Assembly: GCA_022316685.1 (NCBI GenBank)
Contig: JAKJHU010000036.1
Location: 4,599,036-4,663,035, forward strand
Direction: 5' to 3'
DNA: 64,000 bases
Origin: Progne subis subis
Taxonomy: Eukaryota; Chordata; Aves; Passeriformes; Hirundinidae
Made by a program: the position numbers and the translations under genes. The notes beneath the pieces were generated by a model that saw only the letters and a program-made list of their open reading frames with translations, did no database searches and had not been told where the DNA came from. Positions 25,840-39,209 of this stretch are shown here, piece after piece (within the stretch, counting starts at the first letter, position 1; the number at the start of each line of letters is the position of its first letter).

Positions 25840-28800
25840 GCCCCCAAACGCTGGCCATCATGTTATAACATGGTGCTGAGATAGATGATTTTGAACCTTT
25901 TTTTTTGAAATTGCATATGATGAAATTATGTATAGATATCTCAGACCAAGAATTAAGCATGGGTGTTTAAAAATTTTATAATATTCTCTTATTTTCTTAG
26001 TTGAGAAATAACAAATTTTTTTTTTCCATATTTTCCATATAGAACCTGAAAGTCAACATTTGTGGCACAGATTAGAAATGGATTTTAATACAAAACTCTG
26101 TTCTCTCCTTTCTCATGCAATGATAATTGGAGGCTTTTTTATGGTGTAAGAGATTATCCTTTCTACTTCTGTGTAATCTCCCTTGAGAATTGGTTGGTTT
26201 TAAATTAATTTGTTAAGAGAACCACTGAGAAACCATCCTCATGTTTTTGTGTCAATTATAGTGTGTAATTTTTTTCTCAGATGGCGTGACCTGAGTCTAG
26301 CCACTAACTACTACTGGCTGTATCTGCTCTGAGGGAGGGATTGTCTTTCCTTCTTTGCATAATTATTTGCTGGTCAGAACACAGCATGAGGAAGCTGGAA
26401 AACTTCCCCATTCTACTCATCTGATAAAGGTTTGAACCATCCCCTTCTGAGTTTCAGGAAGGCGTCACATGTTAAACCATGTTATCCATGTTAAACATAC
26501 TTGCCATCTCCTCAAGTCTGGCCTCTGAGTAAACAGAAATAAGAGCATCAGAGGGCTAGAGTCCAAAAAAAGAGTAGTTTGACTGCTGCCCAGTTGTTAG
26601 GAGATTCTCATGGAGTGAAAAATCAAGGCTGCAGTGCCAGGCAAGCATTCATATTCTATCAGACCATTTGTGGTTGAAATCTAACATCAGTTCAAAGCAT
26701 AACACTATAATTTTCCTGGCTCCATAACTCCGTCATGCTTGCCTGACCCATATTTAATCTTCCTGAATGTGCTTTTCTACAGTCTACTGATACCTGGCAG
26801 CTTAAATTGTCCTGGGCTTTGGTCCTTTGCCTCTCAGGAGGATGAGAATCTGGATAATCCACATACAGGTTTTAGAGTGGAACAGTAAAATTATAAGGAA
26901 AGTGAATCCTCTACTTGAACTGACGTAAATGTTCAAAAGAGGGGCAGGCAAGGTAAATTCTGATTAAATAGGGGCACTGTATGATAGTGAGGGTAGTTCT
27001 GACATTTGTAAGTAGTTGGGAAATCTGGCATGGCACCCATAATCCCATGCCTCTCTGGAGTAATAGCTGGAGGCAGAATATCCTGGAACATCTGAGAAAA
27101 TCTCCCCCTGAAGCAGGATTCCCATGTTAAAACTAGTATCATTTTAGATGTGAAGTTTTCATGTCAGTATGCAGTGCCAAGTTAAATGTTTCATAAAAGG
27201 TAGGCCATCTCATATTAACTGCAGTCTTCTTCTAGTAAAGGGAAAGCTGAATTAGCTTTTAGACTCCATTGACTGTATTGACCTGTTCTTCAGTGATTAT
27301 AATGGGAGTTTAGACTTTAGCTCACAAGTTGATGTCTAAGTCCTACTAAATCTGGTACTCAATTCAGAAGAATTTTATTGCCCTCCTGAGGTTTTAAAAT
27401 TCTTTGTGCAATCAGTCTGTACTTAGAGAACTGTGTCTAGCTGGGCTTCAGAGGTGCTTTTTTTTTTTTTTTTAGGCTGCAAAAATAACCTGGATAGCTA
27501 CGATAGGCAGAGTTAGATTGTCCTGCAGAGTTCTGTGCTTGAAATATTGACAAAATAATGTTTTGGTTAGAATTCCAAATTAGATAGAAAGAATTCTATC
27601 TATCTGTCTTTACAAGCCATAGATAATTCTTGATTTAAGAACCTAATTACTAAAAAGAGCTCTGAAAATCTTTTCCTAATAAATAGTTCTTGAGAAGAGC
27701 AGGAAACGGTGGTTGGGTCCAAAGAGACACCAAATAAGAAATTGAACATACACATGAATCAATTCCAGTTGTTTTTTTTTATACCATGAGGTCCTTCAGG
27801 CATCATCTTCTGCAATTTCCTGAATCAATAATTTAGGGACATAACCCAATAAATCATTCAGCTGATAATAGGGATAGATAAACTAGATTTTGCTGTTATT
27901 AAAACTGGATTCTAAGAATCAGATTTTTAAAGTCTTTCAGTTCTTAAGGATTTGATCCACAAAAAGACTTGGAGTTTTTGATGGTCAGCACTGTATTATG
28001 TAAGGTATAGGTCCCTGTTTCCTATGCTTGCTTCCATATGTTGAACAAGGCACGTTATCTGCTTACACAGTGCCTACAAAGTAAACATCTCCAGCTGGGC
28101 TTCCCAATAACTGCCCAAGATAATCAACAAGAAAATGAACACTAAGACGAGAGCCATTTTTTAAATCCCACCTCTGCTGAGGACCTTAACCCTTAGTCAC
28201 AAGGATGAGCAGACAGAAGCAGCAGATCCCAAGCCCTTCCCTGTCTTAGATGCCCATTCTATGCTTTCAAGAAGAGAGTCAGGAAGTGACAGGCATCACT
28301 CTGAACACACAGCTGGAGGAAGGAGGTTTACCAAAACTGAAATTAAAGCTCAGAATTCAGCACACTTCCAGGGTATGGGAAACAGCTACTACTCCATCTG
28401 AAAGGATCCACATAGTCCTTGCTCACTTTCAGACTGTAAAACGTGGTCAGTGGGCTGTAGAGGTCTCTCGGTCAGTGTTGGTGCAACAGTGCAACTTAAG
28501 AAAGAAAGTAGGCCTCCACATCACCGGAGGAAGGAGCAGCAGAAAAAAATCAGTATATGCATTAAGAGAAGCTGCTGGTGCCCATTTCTTGCTCAAAGAG
28601 ATGGCTGAAGACTTTTCCATCAAATGGTTAGATTAAAAAAGTGAAAGTTTAAGTATTTCTGAGTTTTTGTTTTCTTCTACTGAATAAAAAGGAATTTTAT
28701 AACCTTCCTCATGGAATTTTTCCTTTTTCTCCATGAAACAAACAGAATATTCCAATGAGTTATGGGTTTATTGAACTAATTTAAGAACTTTAGCAGACTT

Positions 28801-31651
28801 GAAAAAGCTGTAAAAGACAGAAGGATAGTTGTAATCAGGGAAGGATTTCTACATGGAACTAACTGAGAATGGGTTTGTAATCCTGAAAAAAGAGGCAACT
28901 GTTGGGCCAATAGCAGTAACTTGTATAGCCGAGGGAGGAAGTTGAACTGGTTAAAGTTGTTAACTGTTCCTCATAAGAAGTAATGAGGTATAAAATGACA
29001 CCAGTGAAGCACAAACAAGAGGTTCTGTACTGTAGCATAGTTAATTGGAGTAACTCAGTGCCACAGGACGGTCTAATGCAGCTTAAGAGGCAATTTTGTA
29101 AAAAGCAGATAAATGGCTCTTACTTTATCTTACAATTGTAACTAATGGACAGAACACTTCAGTGAGAGTGCTAGGGTTGGTAGTCATGCCTATCTTATCA
29201 GTAATTGAATTTCTCTTAGTGAGGCCACTTCTGCTCTCCTTGCAAAGAAAGATGTTTCTAAAAAAGTAAGTAGAAAAGATTACAGCATTGCAGTGTCTAA
29301 GACCTGGCTAGAAATGAATCACTGCTCCCCAAACACATATTCAGCTCGGTACCTCTCTGGATTCCTCCCTCAGCACATGAGAAGGAGTCTGGTTGCACAA
29401 GTGACACTTTTTTGAGAGAGAAAAAAAGTTTGCTCAGACAAACTGCTTTTCGTGCCTTATCCTGAGATGCAGCACAGTCTTGTGCTAATGCCTGAGGAAC
29501 TAAGTCTACTATCAGTACACGTCTCCATCTGCTAATTGCCAACAGAGATTGCCATATCCCCTTGAGTAACCTAATGGAAAACGTACTCCTCATGCTCTGA
29601 TGGATGCCTGCTGCCAAGTGGGAGGCAAGTCTTTTGTAAAACTTGGTCTAGCAACTATGGCAAACAGAGACAAGCCAAAGCATCAGAGAGCATTTCTCCT
29701 GATGCAGCTTAGGGCTTGGATTTTTTTTGCTTCATTGTTTGTTTTTGTTTGTTTTTAAAAGAGATTACCCAGTTTAATCCTGTGTAAAACAATATTAGAT
29801 GATTTATGTCTTATCATCATGGAAACAAATGACAATCTCAAAGGAGGAGTGTCAGGACAACACTTCCAAGAGCACTTATACATTGATTGAGAAGAACTCA
29901 ATCTCAGTAGTTAATTTAATGGGAAAGATCTCTAGCTCTTTTTGTCTTTTGTACCAAATCTTCATCATGAACAGTCTTTAGCATTACATATATGCCAACA
30001 TTAAACCACTGGTAGTCCAAAAGTGCATCAGAATGGCAGCACTGATATCCTACCTTTCATGCCTTGTAGCATCACTTACTCTCCTCTCTTCTAATCTCCA
30101 AGAGATATTCTAAATTATGAGCTGAAGTTTGATAGTGACTAATTCATAGTTTACCTCCAAGTTTATGGGTTAAATAATATCACTTTGTCAAAGGCCCACG
30201 TAAGCAAAAATTTTTGGTAGCAACACAAAACCCCTTTACACAGCCTTGGATCTGAAATCCTGGACAATCTTGAACTATTGTCTAAGTGATCTCTGGCTGC
30301 TTGGCTAGATTTCCTGCATGCACTTCCCTACAATGAAAAGTCCAGGCCATATTTTGTTTAGCATTAACTTGTCAGAAAAGAAATGTTTCCCTGAATATGC
30401 ATGTGAGAAGGAGACAGAGGAACTGCATAGGGTTTTATACAACTGTTAATGTTGAGAAAATGAAGTCTTTAATAAAAAAGATTTTTGCCTCTTGTGTATA
30501 CATCTAGGGAATATGTATTTTGAGTTGCTTCTGGGTAAACTCTGGGCAGAGCTCAGCTGCCTTAGTAGTCTCCTCTAGTGCTAGTGACAGCAACATTGTC
30601 TGAGCCCCCAAACACTTGAACCACCCTCAAAGACCTGAACCTTTTTGTAGCTGCAGCTGGACCCCAGCTGAGGCAACCAGGCCATGCAGAGTGGCACTAG
30701 CTTCCAGGCAGATGTAGCGCTCCCCATCATGTCTGTGTCTAGTATGATTTAGGGAGTGCTGACTTAATTTTTATTTGCATATAATACAATGCCAAACATC
30801 TGCTCGGTGCTTTGTCAACATTTAAGCCAGTGCATAAAGTTTGTGTTCTCCTGCTGGGCTCAGTCTGAAATGCATAATTTCAGAGACATTGAGCAGAAAC
30901 TGCAAGTATGAGTGGCATCTTGCTTATGGGAAACAAACTCTGTTTTAATAGGAAGCAGTCAAATCAGTAGGCAAATATACTGGGTTTCAGCATGCCTTTA
31001 ATTTCTAAATATGAAATATATAAGAAAATAAAAATGCCTCGCATTTTCTGCTCAGAGCATCACAAACTCTAAATAAAGAGGCACTGAATGTTGCTGCTCA
31101 TACACTGAAAGCACATCTGTGACTGTCGTGTGATACATAAACATCCGGGTTAATGCTAAACCTGAATCCACTGTGTTATGAATAATAGCACAACTAGGTC
31201 AGCAGTGTATTGAGTGTAAACTCATTAATCATGTTTCCTGGATAAGCTTGCAGCCTACCCTAAGCTTTCTGAAGTTGCAACTAGACCATCATTGAACTGG
31301 AGTTAAAAGCTTATACAAATAATATCTGCATTACAGTTATTGAAATACCAAGGTGTTCAAGATTTGTATTATGTTTAGATCAGTCAAGGACAATGCTAAG
31401 GCTTATTCAGGGGTCTCAGCTTCCTCATTTGGGCTCAAAAATAAGAAATTTTGTAAAACATGCTCTGAGACTTCTTACTATATGGAATGAAACCCCAAAA
31501 AAATGTGCAGTTCCTGTTGAGTGTAGTGTGAGGGTTTTGGTGCACTATCTGATCTGAAAAGTCAGGAGGCTGCATAGCCAGCCTTGCCATCTGCCTCCCC
31601 TGCATCAGCCTCTTGAAAAATGGCCAGTTCTGTTTGACTGATGTATCACAG
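25840..31651. other. Intergenic DNA, no gene recognised
   Basis: No gene is supported. A 128-codon plus-strand frame at 28250-28636 has no recognised domain, no splice context and no promoter evidence. A candidate conserved non-coding segment near 30.5-31.3 kb holds a POU octamer. Confidence 0.5.
30773..30780 (+). promoter_or_regulatory. POU octamer match ATTTGCAT
   Basis: An exact ATTTGCAT in a TAAT-rich context. Single 8-mers occur often by chance; kept only because several homeobox-like TAAT cores lie nearby. Confidence 0.2.
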
Positions 31652-32535
31652 TATAGAATGATAGAATCATAGAGACATTAAGGTTTGAAAAGACTTCCAA
31701 GACCAAGTCCAACCTTGACTGAATACCTTGTCAACTAAACCACAGCAATAAGTGACTTGCCTAGTCATTCCTTGAACAACTCCAGAGATGGAGAATCCAC
31801 TACATCCATGGGCAGCTCAGTCCAATCCTTAACCACTGTTTCTGTGAAGCAATTCTTCTTGATGTCCAACCTAAACCTCCCCTGATGCAAGGGAGGCCAC
31901 TTCCTCATCCTGTCGCTGGCGGCTTGGGAGAAGAAGTTGACTCCCACCTGGCTGCAGCCTCCTTTCAGGGAGTTGTAGGAAGGGATAAGGTCTCCCTCAA
32001 GCCTCATTTTCTCCAGGCTAAACAGTCCCAGCTCCCTCTGATGCTCCTCACTTGTGCTCCAGGCCCTTCACCAGCCTTGTTGCCCTTCTCTGGACATGAT
32101 CCAGCACCTCAACGTCCTTCCTAAACTGGGGGCTCAGAACTGGACACAGCACTCAAGGTGTGGCCTCACCAGTGCCAAGTACAGAGGGAGAATGACCGCC
32201 CTGCTCCTGCTGGCCACACCATTGCTGATCCAGGCCAGGATGCCACTTGGCCCTCTTGGCCACCTGGGCACACTGCTGGCTCATGTCCAGCTGCTGTCAC
32301 CAGCACCCCCAGGTCCCTTTCTGCTGGGCAATTTTCCAGCCACTCTGCCTCCAGCCTGTAGCACTGCAGGGTTTTGTTGTGACCCAAGTGCTGGGCTTGG
32401 CACTTGACCTTGTTGAACCTCACACCATTGGCCTCTGCCAGCCTGCCGAGATCCCTCTGCAGAGCCTTCCTGCCTTCCAGCAGATCAACACTCCTGCCCA
32501 ATTTAGTGTTGTCTGCAAACTTACTGAGGGTGATA
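31652..32535 (-). mobile_element. CR1 LINE, 5'-truncated, minus orientation
   Basis: The left end shows the CR1 3' repeats (atagaatgatagaatcatag). Reading the minus strand, the ORF2 C-terminal region is recognisable in broken frames: GRFRLDIKKNCFTETV at 31765-32007, and [20 protein letters not shown] with LGVLV further upstream at 32166-32501. The element stops just inside the reverse transcriptase region near 32535. Confidence 0.9.
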
Positions 32536-33619
32536 GTACTACATCATCTAACCTCTAGACCCTTGTGACTAGTTATTTCTTTCTTGTTTAAAGATTTAGA
32601 TCCTGAGGCACTAGAATAGAGCAGTCTTCACTCAGCATGAGGTGCTCACTCAAAGCAGGCAAGTCAGGCTCCTTTTTATGACTTAAATACCTTATGGCGT
32701 GGAAAAAAGATCATCAAACTGAAATACTTTTTGAAGATTGGTCCAAAGGTTGATCCCAAGTACATTTCTCTTAACAGATGGATGCTGGTCTTCCTCTTCC
32801 AATTCTCTGGGTTAAGTTCTCACTGACAAGCCTCTATTCTTGCCTTTTTTCCTGCTGAGCAGATTGGTGGTCGTTTTCTTCCTATCCAAGATCTTTCCAG
32901 CTAGTAGGCTGCAGCATATTCACTTTTGTACAGCAAGAACCAAAATAGTTTTTGAAACTTTTCCCCTAGAACTATGACATCTGAAGATTTGAGATATCCT
33001 TCCATCTATGTGCCCCACAGCTATGCTATCGATGAGATTTTTGAAGATCTGGTTTTGATTTTATGCATGGAAAAGGAGATTTACTCTTCCTATTCCTAAT
33101 TGTTTAACTGTATTTTCATGACAAAGAATAATCATACTCTGCTTGTGATTTATGATGAAACTGATTCAGTTTTTTTGGGATTTGGTTCATTGTTTAGTTT
33201 TTTTTTACATCTAAAATACTTAGGAACTTTTTTATCTTGAGATTTTTTTTGTTATATAGCAAGAAGACCATGCACAAGATATAACGATTCTAAGTCAGCG
33301 TTTTCTTGGGGTGCTGTACATTGAAACTTATTTTCCATTACTTGTCTTTCTACAACTAGACAAAAGTTCTTATATAGCAGAAAAATTGTAATAGTATTCT
33401 GACAACTCCAATTTATATGGTACATTGTTGGAAAAAAACCCCTAAGAAATTGCAGAATAGCTACAAGCCTACTAATATGATTTAGAAACTTTTTGCAGAA
33501 GCTACACACAACATGCAAAACTGAAAATACATATTCAGTATTTCTGTTTTATAGAAAATTTTATAAATTTTCAAATTTAAGAGAAACAATGTGGAATAAA
33601 ATGCACTAGGAAACTGATA
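32536..33619. other. Spacer between CR1 and the ADGRB3 3' end
   Basis: AT-rich, with no gene or repeat recognised. Two minus-strand frames near 33.25-33.75 kb partly overlap the probable 3' UTR and look like chance. Confidence 0.5.
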
Positions 33620-33631
33620 TGTAGACAAAGG

Positions 33632-33637
33632 TTTATT
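33632..33637 (-). promoter_or_regulatory. Candidate distal poly(A) signal AATAAA
   Basis: AATAAA on the minus strand about 614 nt after the ADGRB3 stop. A second copy lies at 33765-33770. Which one is used cannot be decided from sequence alone. Confidence 0.35.
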
Positions 33638-34190
33638 TACACCATACAACATTTTAAATATTTTATACACAGCTGCAGCAAAGAAAGCTATTCTGAGCTT
33701 TCCAGAGAAAACTGCAATAATAAAGATGTGAAATATATTATTCATATAAAAGTGAGATTATTACTTTATTGCATTTAAAGCAATGAAGAATGTAGCTCAA
33801 CAGACATTCATTTAATGACAAAAACTTTGCTTTTATATTATAAAGTAAAAAGTGTAGTAATGGCCAAACAGACTGTTATAAACTTTAAAAACTGCATAAA
33901 TATATACATTGTGCTTCATGGTGAAGTTTTTTGAAAACTAAACCAAATGAAGCTGTTACAACATGAATCGTTGCTTGAGGTTTATCTATAAAGATTACCT
34001 TACAAATCCATTCCACGGGTACTTACAACACACGATGGTAAGAATTGTACACCTGGTTCTCCACTAGCCGCACTAGTGGGAATATACTGTACGAAAAAAA
34101 CCACTGACATTTGGCACAGGAAGAGCCTGACATAAAGGAGTTGCAATGTTCAGACAAGAGTGTCAGGATCGTCAGGATTCCCAAAGTCTT

Positions 34191-34196
34191 TTTATT
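34191..34196 (-). promoter_or_regulatory. Candidate proximal poly(A) signal AATAAA
   Basis: AATAAA on the minus strand about 55 nt after the ADGRB3 stop. If used, it would give an extremely short 3' UTR. Confidence 0.35.
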
Positions 34197-34250
34197 GTCA
34201 GTGCAATGAATTATTTTTACTTTTTTTCTGTTTTGCTCAGTTCGTTTTTG

Positions 34251-34439
34251 TTAAACTTCTGTTTGAAAGTCACCTTCTTGCACGTCTAAAGGCAAGTTCA
34301 GACACTTCTCCCATTCTGCTGGTCTGAGTTCTAAAGCATCTTTTGCCTCTGTGTCTAATACATTTATCGTTGTATAGTGTTGGTAGTCACCTGTGGTTTT
34401 GAAACTGTCCCATGGAGCCTTGCTCGGTCCTGAGTTCTC
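34251..34439 (-). CDS. ADGRB3: ADGRB3 terminal coding exon with PDZ ligand QTEV
   Basis: The last coding exon: 62 codons and a TAA stop at 34253-34251. The acceptor is ggtcttcag. It starts with a variable stretch ([20 protein letters not shown]), then enters the strongly conserved end of BAI3: [38 protein letters not shown] and QTEV. QTEV is a class I PDZ-binding motif through which BAI receptors contact synaptic scaffold proteins (family knowledge). The intact reading frame and stop argue for a functional gene rather than a pseudogene. Confidence 0.97.
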   Translation of the reverse strand, partial: ENSGPSKAPWDSFKTTGDYQHYTTINVLDTEAKDALELRPAEWEKCLNLPLDVQEGDFQTEV

Positions 34440-36307
34440 CTGAAGACCAAAGAGAGAAGAATTAAAATCAAGGATGAAATAATGCAGTTTCCATTTATAA
34501 GGCTGATTGCTGACGTGCTCTCATGAGACACAGAAGCTGGAGAGGGGAAATGGCTTTGCAGGGAGCCAGGCTGGTGGGTGCTCGGCACTGCTGCGACTTT
34601 CCCTCTGTGAGCAATCAACACTTTGGCAGGCTCCTCACCTGAGCTGCCACCTAAGCCCTTTCTTTCACAAGAACCAATGCGTGAGGAATGGGCCGAGAGA
34701 TCCAGTACCAATAGACATCTTTCTAAGAGTGGGAGAAAAGTGGGAGAAGAGTGTAGAAAAGAGGGAGAAAAGAAGGTAACCGAGAAGAGTCTGTTGCCTG
34801 AAATATGGAGAGGTTAGAAACAGAGAGACTGCCAGCTGGATTTTAAATTGTGGCAGGTGCATGGCAGAATGATAGAAACCTTGAAAATGCTGAGAGAGCC
34901 ACCTTGCCTTACAGGCTGATGAGCTCACGTATATTAGGATTAACAGACTGAAAGATGGTTATTTTCTACTGACTGATTTTTTATTTTTTTTAATGCTAGG
35001 TTTATAAGGTAAAAGACTGTGGACCAATTTAATTAGAGATTTCTGCTGTAACATGATCGGTGGGATTTATAAAATGCAATATTTTTGCACCATGTAGGAT
35101 GCCTTTGGATTTTCTGCTTGATCTCCAACTATCTTTCACAAGAGGTGCAGATTTCCTTTGAGTCCTGTATCATTGCTGCCTTTACTGTGCTGTAAACCAT
35201 GACCTCTGTCTAAAATAGCCTGAGATGCCTATATTTAGGTACCTGGATCACTCTGTGACTGTCTCACAAACAGACCATTCCTCTAGGCAGCTTTTATTAG
35301 CAGACATCTCAAAAGCACAGCACCAATGTGAAACAGAGTAAACACAACTCTTCCACTGAGATTCCCTTTGAGATTTTGAATTAATTCAAGCTTTATATGA
35401 ATAGCAAATCTCAAGTAGGGAGACAAATGTAAACTTTACATGTCAGCTGATCTCAAAAGGGGGAGTGAGTGATACAAAATAACACATAGCACAGATAAAA
35501 GTTCATCAAAGAATCAGGGCTAAATTTTTGCTGGATTAAGATGATGTAAATCCGTCTGCTTAATACCTCCTCTTCATGTCTGAGAGCAGCTCTTCTGAAA
35601 AAATTATAGAATAAAATGATTCTAGCTCAGTTCCATTTAATATATAATTTTCACATTATAAAATTATATAAAAATTATTACTAATCAAAATATTACTGAT
35701 AAAAATATGTTAGACTAAATTAGCTGTTTTAATTAGGCAGAATCAACTATTTCCTTGCTCTCATTATCAGAAGTAGTCAGGGTGTTATGCATGTGTGTAT
35801 GAGTGTGTGTGTATAAATTTGAATTACGATGATAGCAACCTCAACTCAGGATGATTTAATTTTTTCTTTTCCCATGGTAAATATTTATAAACCTATTATG
35901 GTAAAGACATGGCATTACAGGTAAATCTATCTGGACTTGTTTGGAGTATCTAATTTATTATCTCCTTGCAGAACTAGAGGAAAAGCCTTATTGGTCAAGT
36001 GATATCAGTGAGCTGCTTTCTCTGTATAAAGGCCCTTAGACACAGTAGGCACATACAGACTTGAAATGTATTCCCCACAGTTCAGTTACTTGTCATATAT
36101 AATGATGTTAGTGAGTTAGTTACGAACCAACTGTAGAATGTAATGAGTCTCATCATAGGTTGGGTTACTGAAAATAGCTTTGGTTCTCATTTCTGAGGTA
36201 ACTAAAGGTGAAGTCTTCTTGGGAAATGTACTGAAGTCAAAAGGTTCTCGTTTCATTGTTGTTGTTTAGGGTTCACCATATTTTAAGTATAACAGAAAGA
36301 CACTTAC
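34440..36307 (-). other. ADGRB3 last intron
   Basis: 1868 bp between the RKR exon and the terminal exon, with a GT donor at 36307-36306 and an AG acceptor at 34441-34440. No element recognised. Confidence 0.85.
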
Positions 36308-36412
36308 CATACTGCCTGATTTTGGTACATCCCGAAATCTGTCCAGAGTCTGAAATTTCTGATTTAACTCTTGGAACAATTCCATATGCCTCTTTCTTGT
36401 ATGCATGACCTT
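36308..36412 (-). CDS. ADGRB3: ADGRB3 exon with the ELMO-binding RKR helix (105 nt)
   Basis: Thirty-five codons in phase 0, from [20 protein letters not shown] to ...[11 protein letters not shown], between acceptor ttttgcag and donor gtaagt. The segment has the pattern of an amphipathic helix. In BAI1 and BAI3 the RKR triplet in this helix is needed to bind ELMO1, which with DOCK1 activates Rac to reshape actin in phagocytosis, myoblast fusion and dendrite growth (established for the family). RKR is intact here. The last residues (DVPKSGSM) differ from the mammalian form as I recall it, which suggests a fast-evolving linker after the conserved helix. Confidence 0.95.
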
Positions 36413-39209
36413 CTGCAAAATGGAATATACTTGCTTATATTTATAACTGAATCTGTTTTGGTTTTTTTTTTAAGAGAAGCATTTTTTCCAACATAATAAA
36501 TTGAATTTGGCAGGGCCATCTTTTCACTATGGATTTAAACAATGGAAGTGAATTGCCCTGGCAATTCTCTCTACTGCATTTAATGTTCCTCCTGCATACA
36601 AGAGACTGCTTTTAACCCTACGCTTATTGAGTTGCTGAAATTAGGTGCCACTGTTTTTATGCTAGCTTGGAAGGACCCTGAAAGTAATGTCAATTTCTCT
36701 TGCATATTAAGAATATTTTCTAGAACTTCTGTTTTCAGCATGGATACTTACATTTTAATTTATATAGGAAAGCAACAGCACTTTTTAATGGTCCCTGTTG
36801 GAATAATTTTCGTGAGAATGCTAAACTCAGAAATTTTGGCTCAAAATGGACAATCCCCAAACGTTATGTCTTTTAAATTATACATCTTCTTGTCATTCAA
36901 ATAATCATAAAATGCAGTTGAAATTGCATTTCTATTAAGAAAAGTAGGCACTTTTTCTCAATTTTATTTGCATTCCTATCTCATGGACAAAGAAACTGGA
37001 AACTACCCTCCCTCTAGCCCATGCTGAGTGCACTTTTCTGCAGAACCTAATTATATATGGCACTCCTGTGGAAGAGAGGGAGACCCCAAAGAGCCCCCAC
37101 AATTCTCACATCTCAGTGCACAGGCCTCAGCCATGTATCTGCTTGGGCAGCTACTTGGAGAGTAAAACCTGTTTTCAAGCCTAGATTGTAAACTATGTCC
37201 ATCAGAGCTGTTTTGGAAGGATTTCATGCTCGGTTATAGATTCACAGCAGCCTCTGGAGCCAAGCTGAAGACTGATTATTGTTTGACCACTCTCGTGGTT
37301 CTGTGGTCTGGATGATCTGGGGATGGAAGGGTCTGAGGATGCTTCTCCTCAGTCCAGCAGTGGATGGGCTTGGCTTTGCTTTTCTTAAGCTTTGTAACTG
37401 CTTTAACTTGAACTGCAGCCAGGGCAGCAGCCAGGAATGCTGACAGCCGAGGCACAGGACACAGGCCTTTGTGCAAGTCCTGATTTTGTGTCAAGCCTGA
37501 TTTTCCCTGGAGTTATGAGTGAAACCCAGCAAACTTATGTATGTGGTGCCCGAGTGTGACCCTTTCTATCAAGTAACACCCCTGCCAAGCCTAGGTTAGT
37601 ACCTTTTAAAATGGAGTGGCAACAGCTGATTCTTAATATTCCTTCATCAATGCCAACTTCATCTTTCATTTGCTTTATGTCTTTAGAGCTCTCATGAAAT
37701 GTGGCTGCTCTTTTGGCCAGGCATTTCTACTGCTATGCTGTATTAGCCTAAATACATATTAGCCTTAATACAACCACACGGTAACTTGAGAATTTGTTCA
37801 CTTCTGAGAAAAGGAATTTGGCAATATGGCTCACAAAAGAGACATGAGACCTCCGCAATTAAAGACCTGTTAACTTGAGTTTTGGGATGAATAAGGGAAA
37901 ATCTTTTGCAGTATTTGGTAATAAACTCCTTGCAAAAGGTAATTTAACTAGACATAGCTATCTAAATTTATGAGGAGAGATTCACTTAAGTGACTTCCTA
38001 GGGATTCCTTTAAGATTTTGCTGCTATGGCAGACAGAAGTGTGAAGTAGTTTTCATATACATAAAATTAAAACAAAAAAGGTTCTATCTCAAAGATTATT
38101 ATTGGTTGAAATAAGGTGACATCGTTATTGGAATAAAACAGTTTCGGTGGGTCAAAACACTAGCTCTAAAAAGCAGGAAATAACATAAGGCTGTGAAACA
38201 AGAATCTCCATTTGGAAGCTTTTTAGTAGAAAGCTGGGAATATAGAGAATGGTACTTTCTGATACCTTTTCCTAAATCGTCTACCCAAGATGTCATTAAA
38301 TAGCAAATATGAATAATGCAAATGTCTTACTCAGTTCATTGCATTATTCCTGAGGAGAAGCAGGTGGGAGGAGAAATAAAATACTTGCACCTGGAAGTCT
38401 GCCAGGAAAAAAAAATCTTTACATTTTATTCTTAATAGCAGCAAGACTGGTATGAACATGTACCCGTGGATCTTTTGGTTACTTTGTGTTTTCCTGGCTT
38501 CCATTCCATAATTCCTACCCACTGACGCCCACTCCCTCCCTATTGCTTAGAAAGAACAATCTGAACTGAAGGTGCAGTAACTTAAATTTCCAACTTTAAC
38601 TCTCTATTTCTAGACTTCTTTTAAATTTCTGGTTAGAAAGCACCATCTTATCTCCTTTCTAGGAAATATGCTCTGTTGGGTAACTCTTTCATGAGAAAAC
38701 AACCTACAAAATATTTGTAGCATGTTATTCTGTTTTCTCTATTAATCTTGACCACTAATACTAGGATGACTGTGGTAGCATCAGGATCTGAAAAGGATGG
38801 AAACTGAACTTGTGCTGCCCTTTTTTCTTTAGGTGCAGCTGTGCAGTTGCCCATTGATGCTGCATCCCTGCCAGAAGCACCAGACTCAGCCACCAGGCTG
38901 CAGACACATGCCTTCTTGTGGTGTCTCTTGAAGGCTCCATTAACTCTTGTGCCCCACACCCTAAAGGGACTCAAGCTGAATCAACACCCCTTCCACATTT
39001 CTGCCTGCACTCTTAAGTCAGATAGAGTGTGTGTTTTGGAGAGACCACGCCTTACTCTGATGATCAGCTACTCACAGGAAAGGATTCAGACTGTGGATGG
39101 CTGTCAGCATGATGGGGAAAACTTCAAACCCAGCTCCCTTTATTATTTATGATAGGGCTTTAGCTGAACTCTAACTCAAGACAAATATACTCATGAATAT
39201 TTCATGATA

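Larger units (their letters stand above)
33620..34250 (-). other. ADGRB3: ADGRB3 3' untranslated region (estimated extent)
   Basis: AT-rich sequence directly after the stop codon. Candidate AATAAA signals on the minus strand lie at 34196-34191 (about 55 nt after the stop), 33770-33765 and 33637-33632. The extent is inferred from the most distal of these; no transcript data were available. No repeat family was recognised inside it, which fits a retained UTR. Confidence 0.5.

Noticed and set aside
38648..39152. Frames of 108 and 103 codons on opposite strands, with a splice-acceptor-like ctttag at 38832
   Set aside because: They lie in an ADGRB3 intron, have no recognisable product, and a single acceptor-like site is expected by chance.
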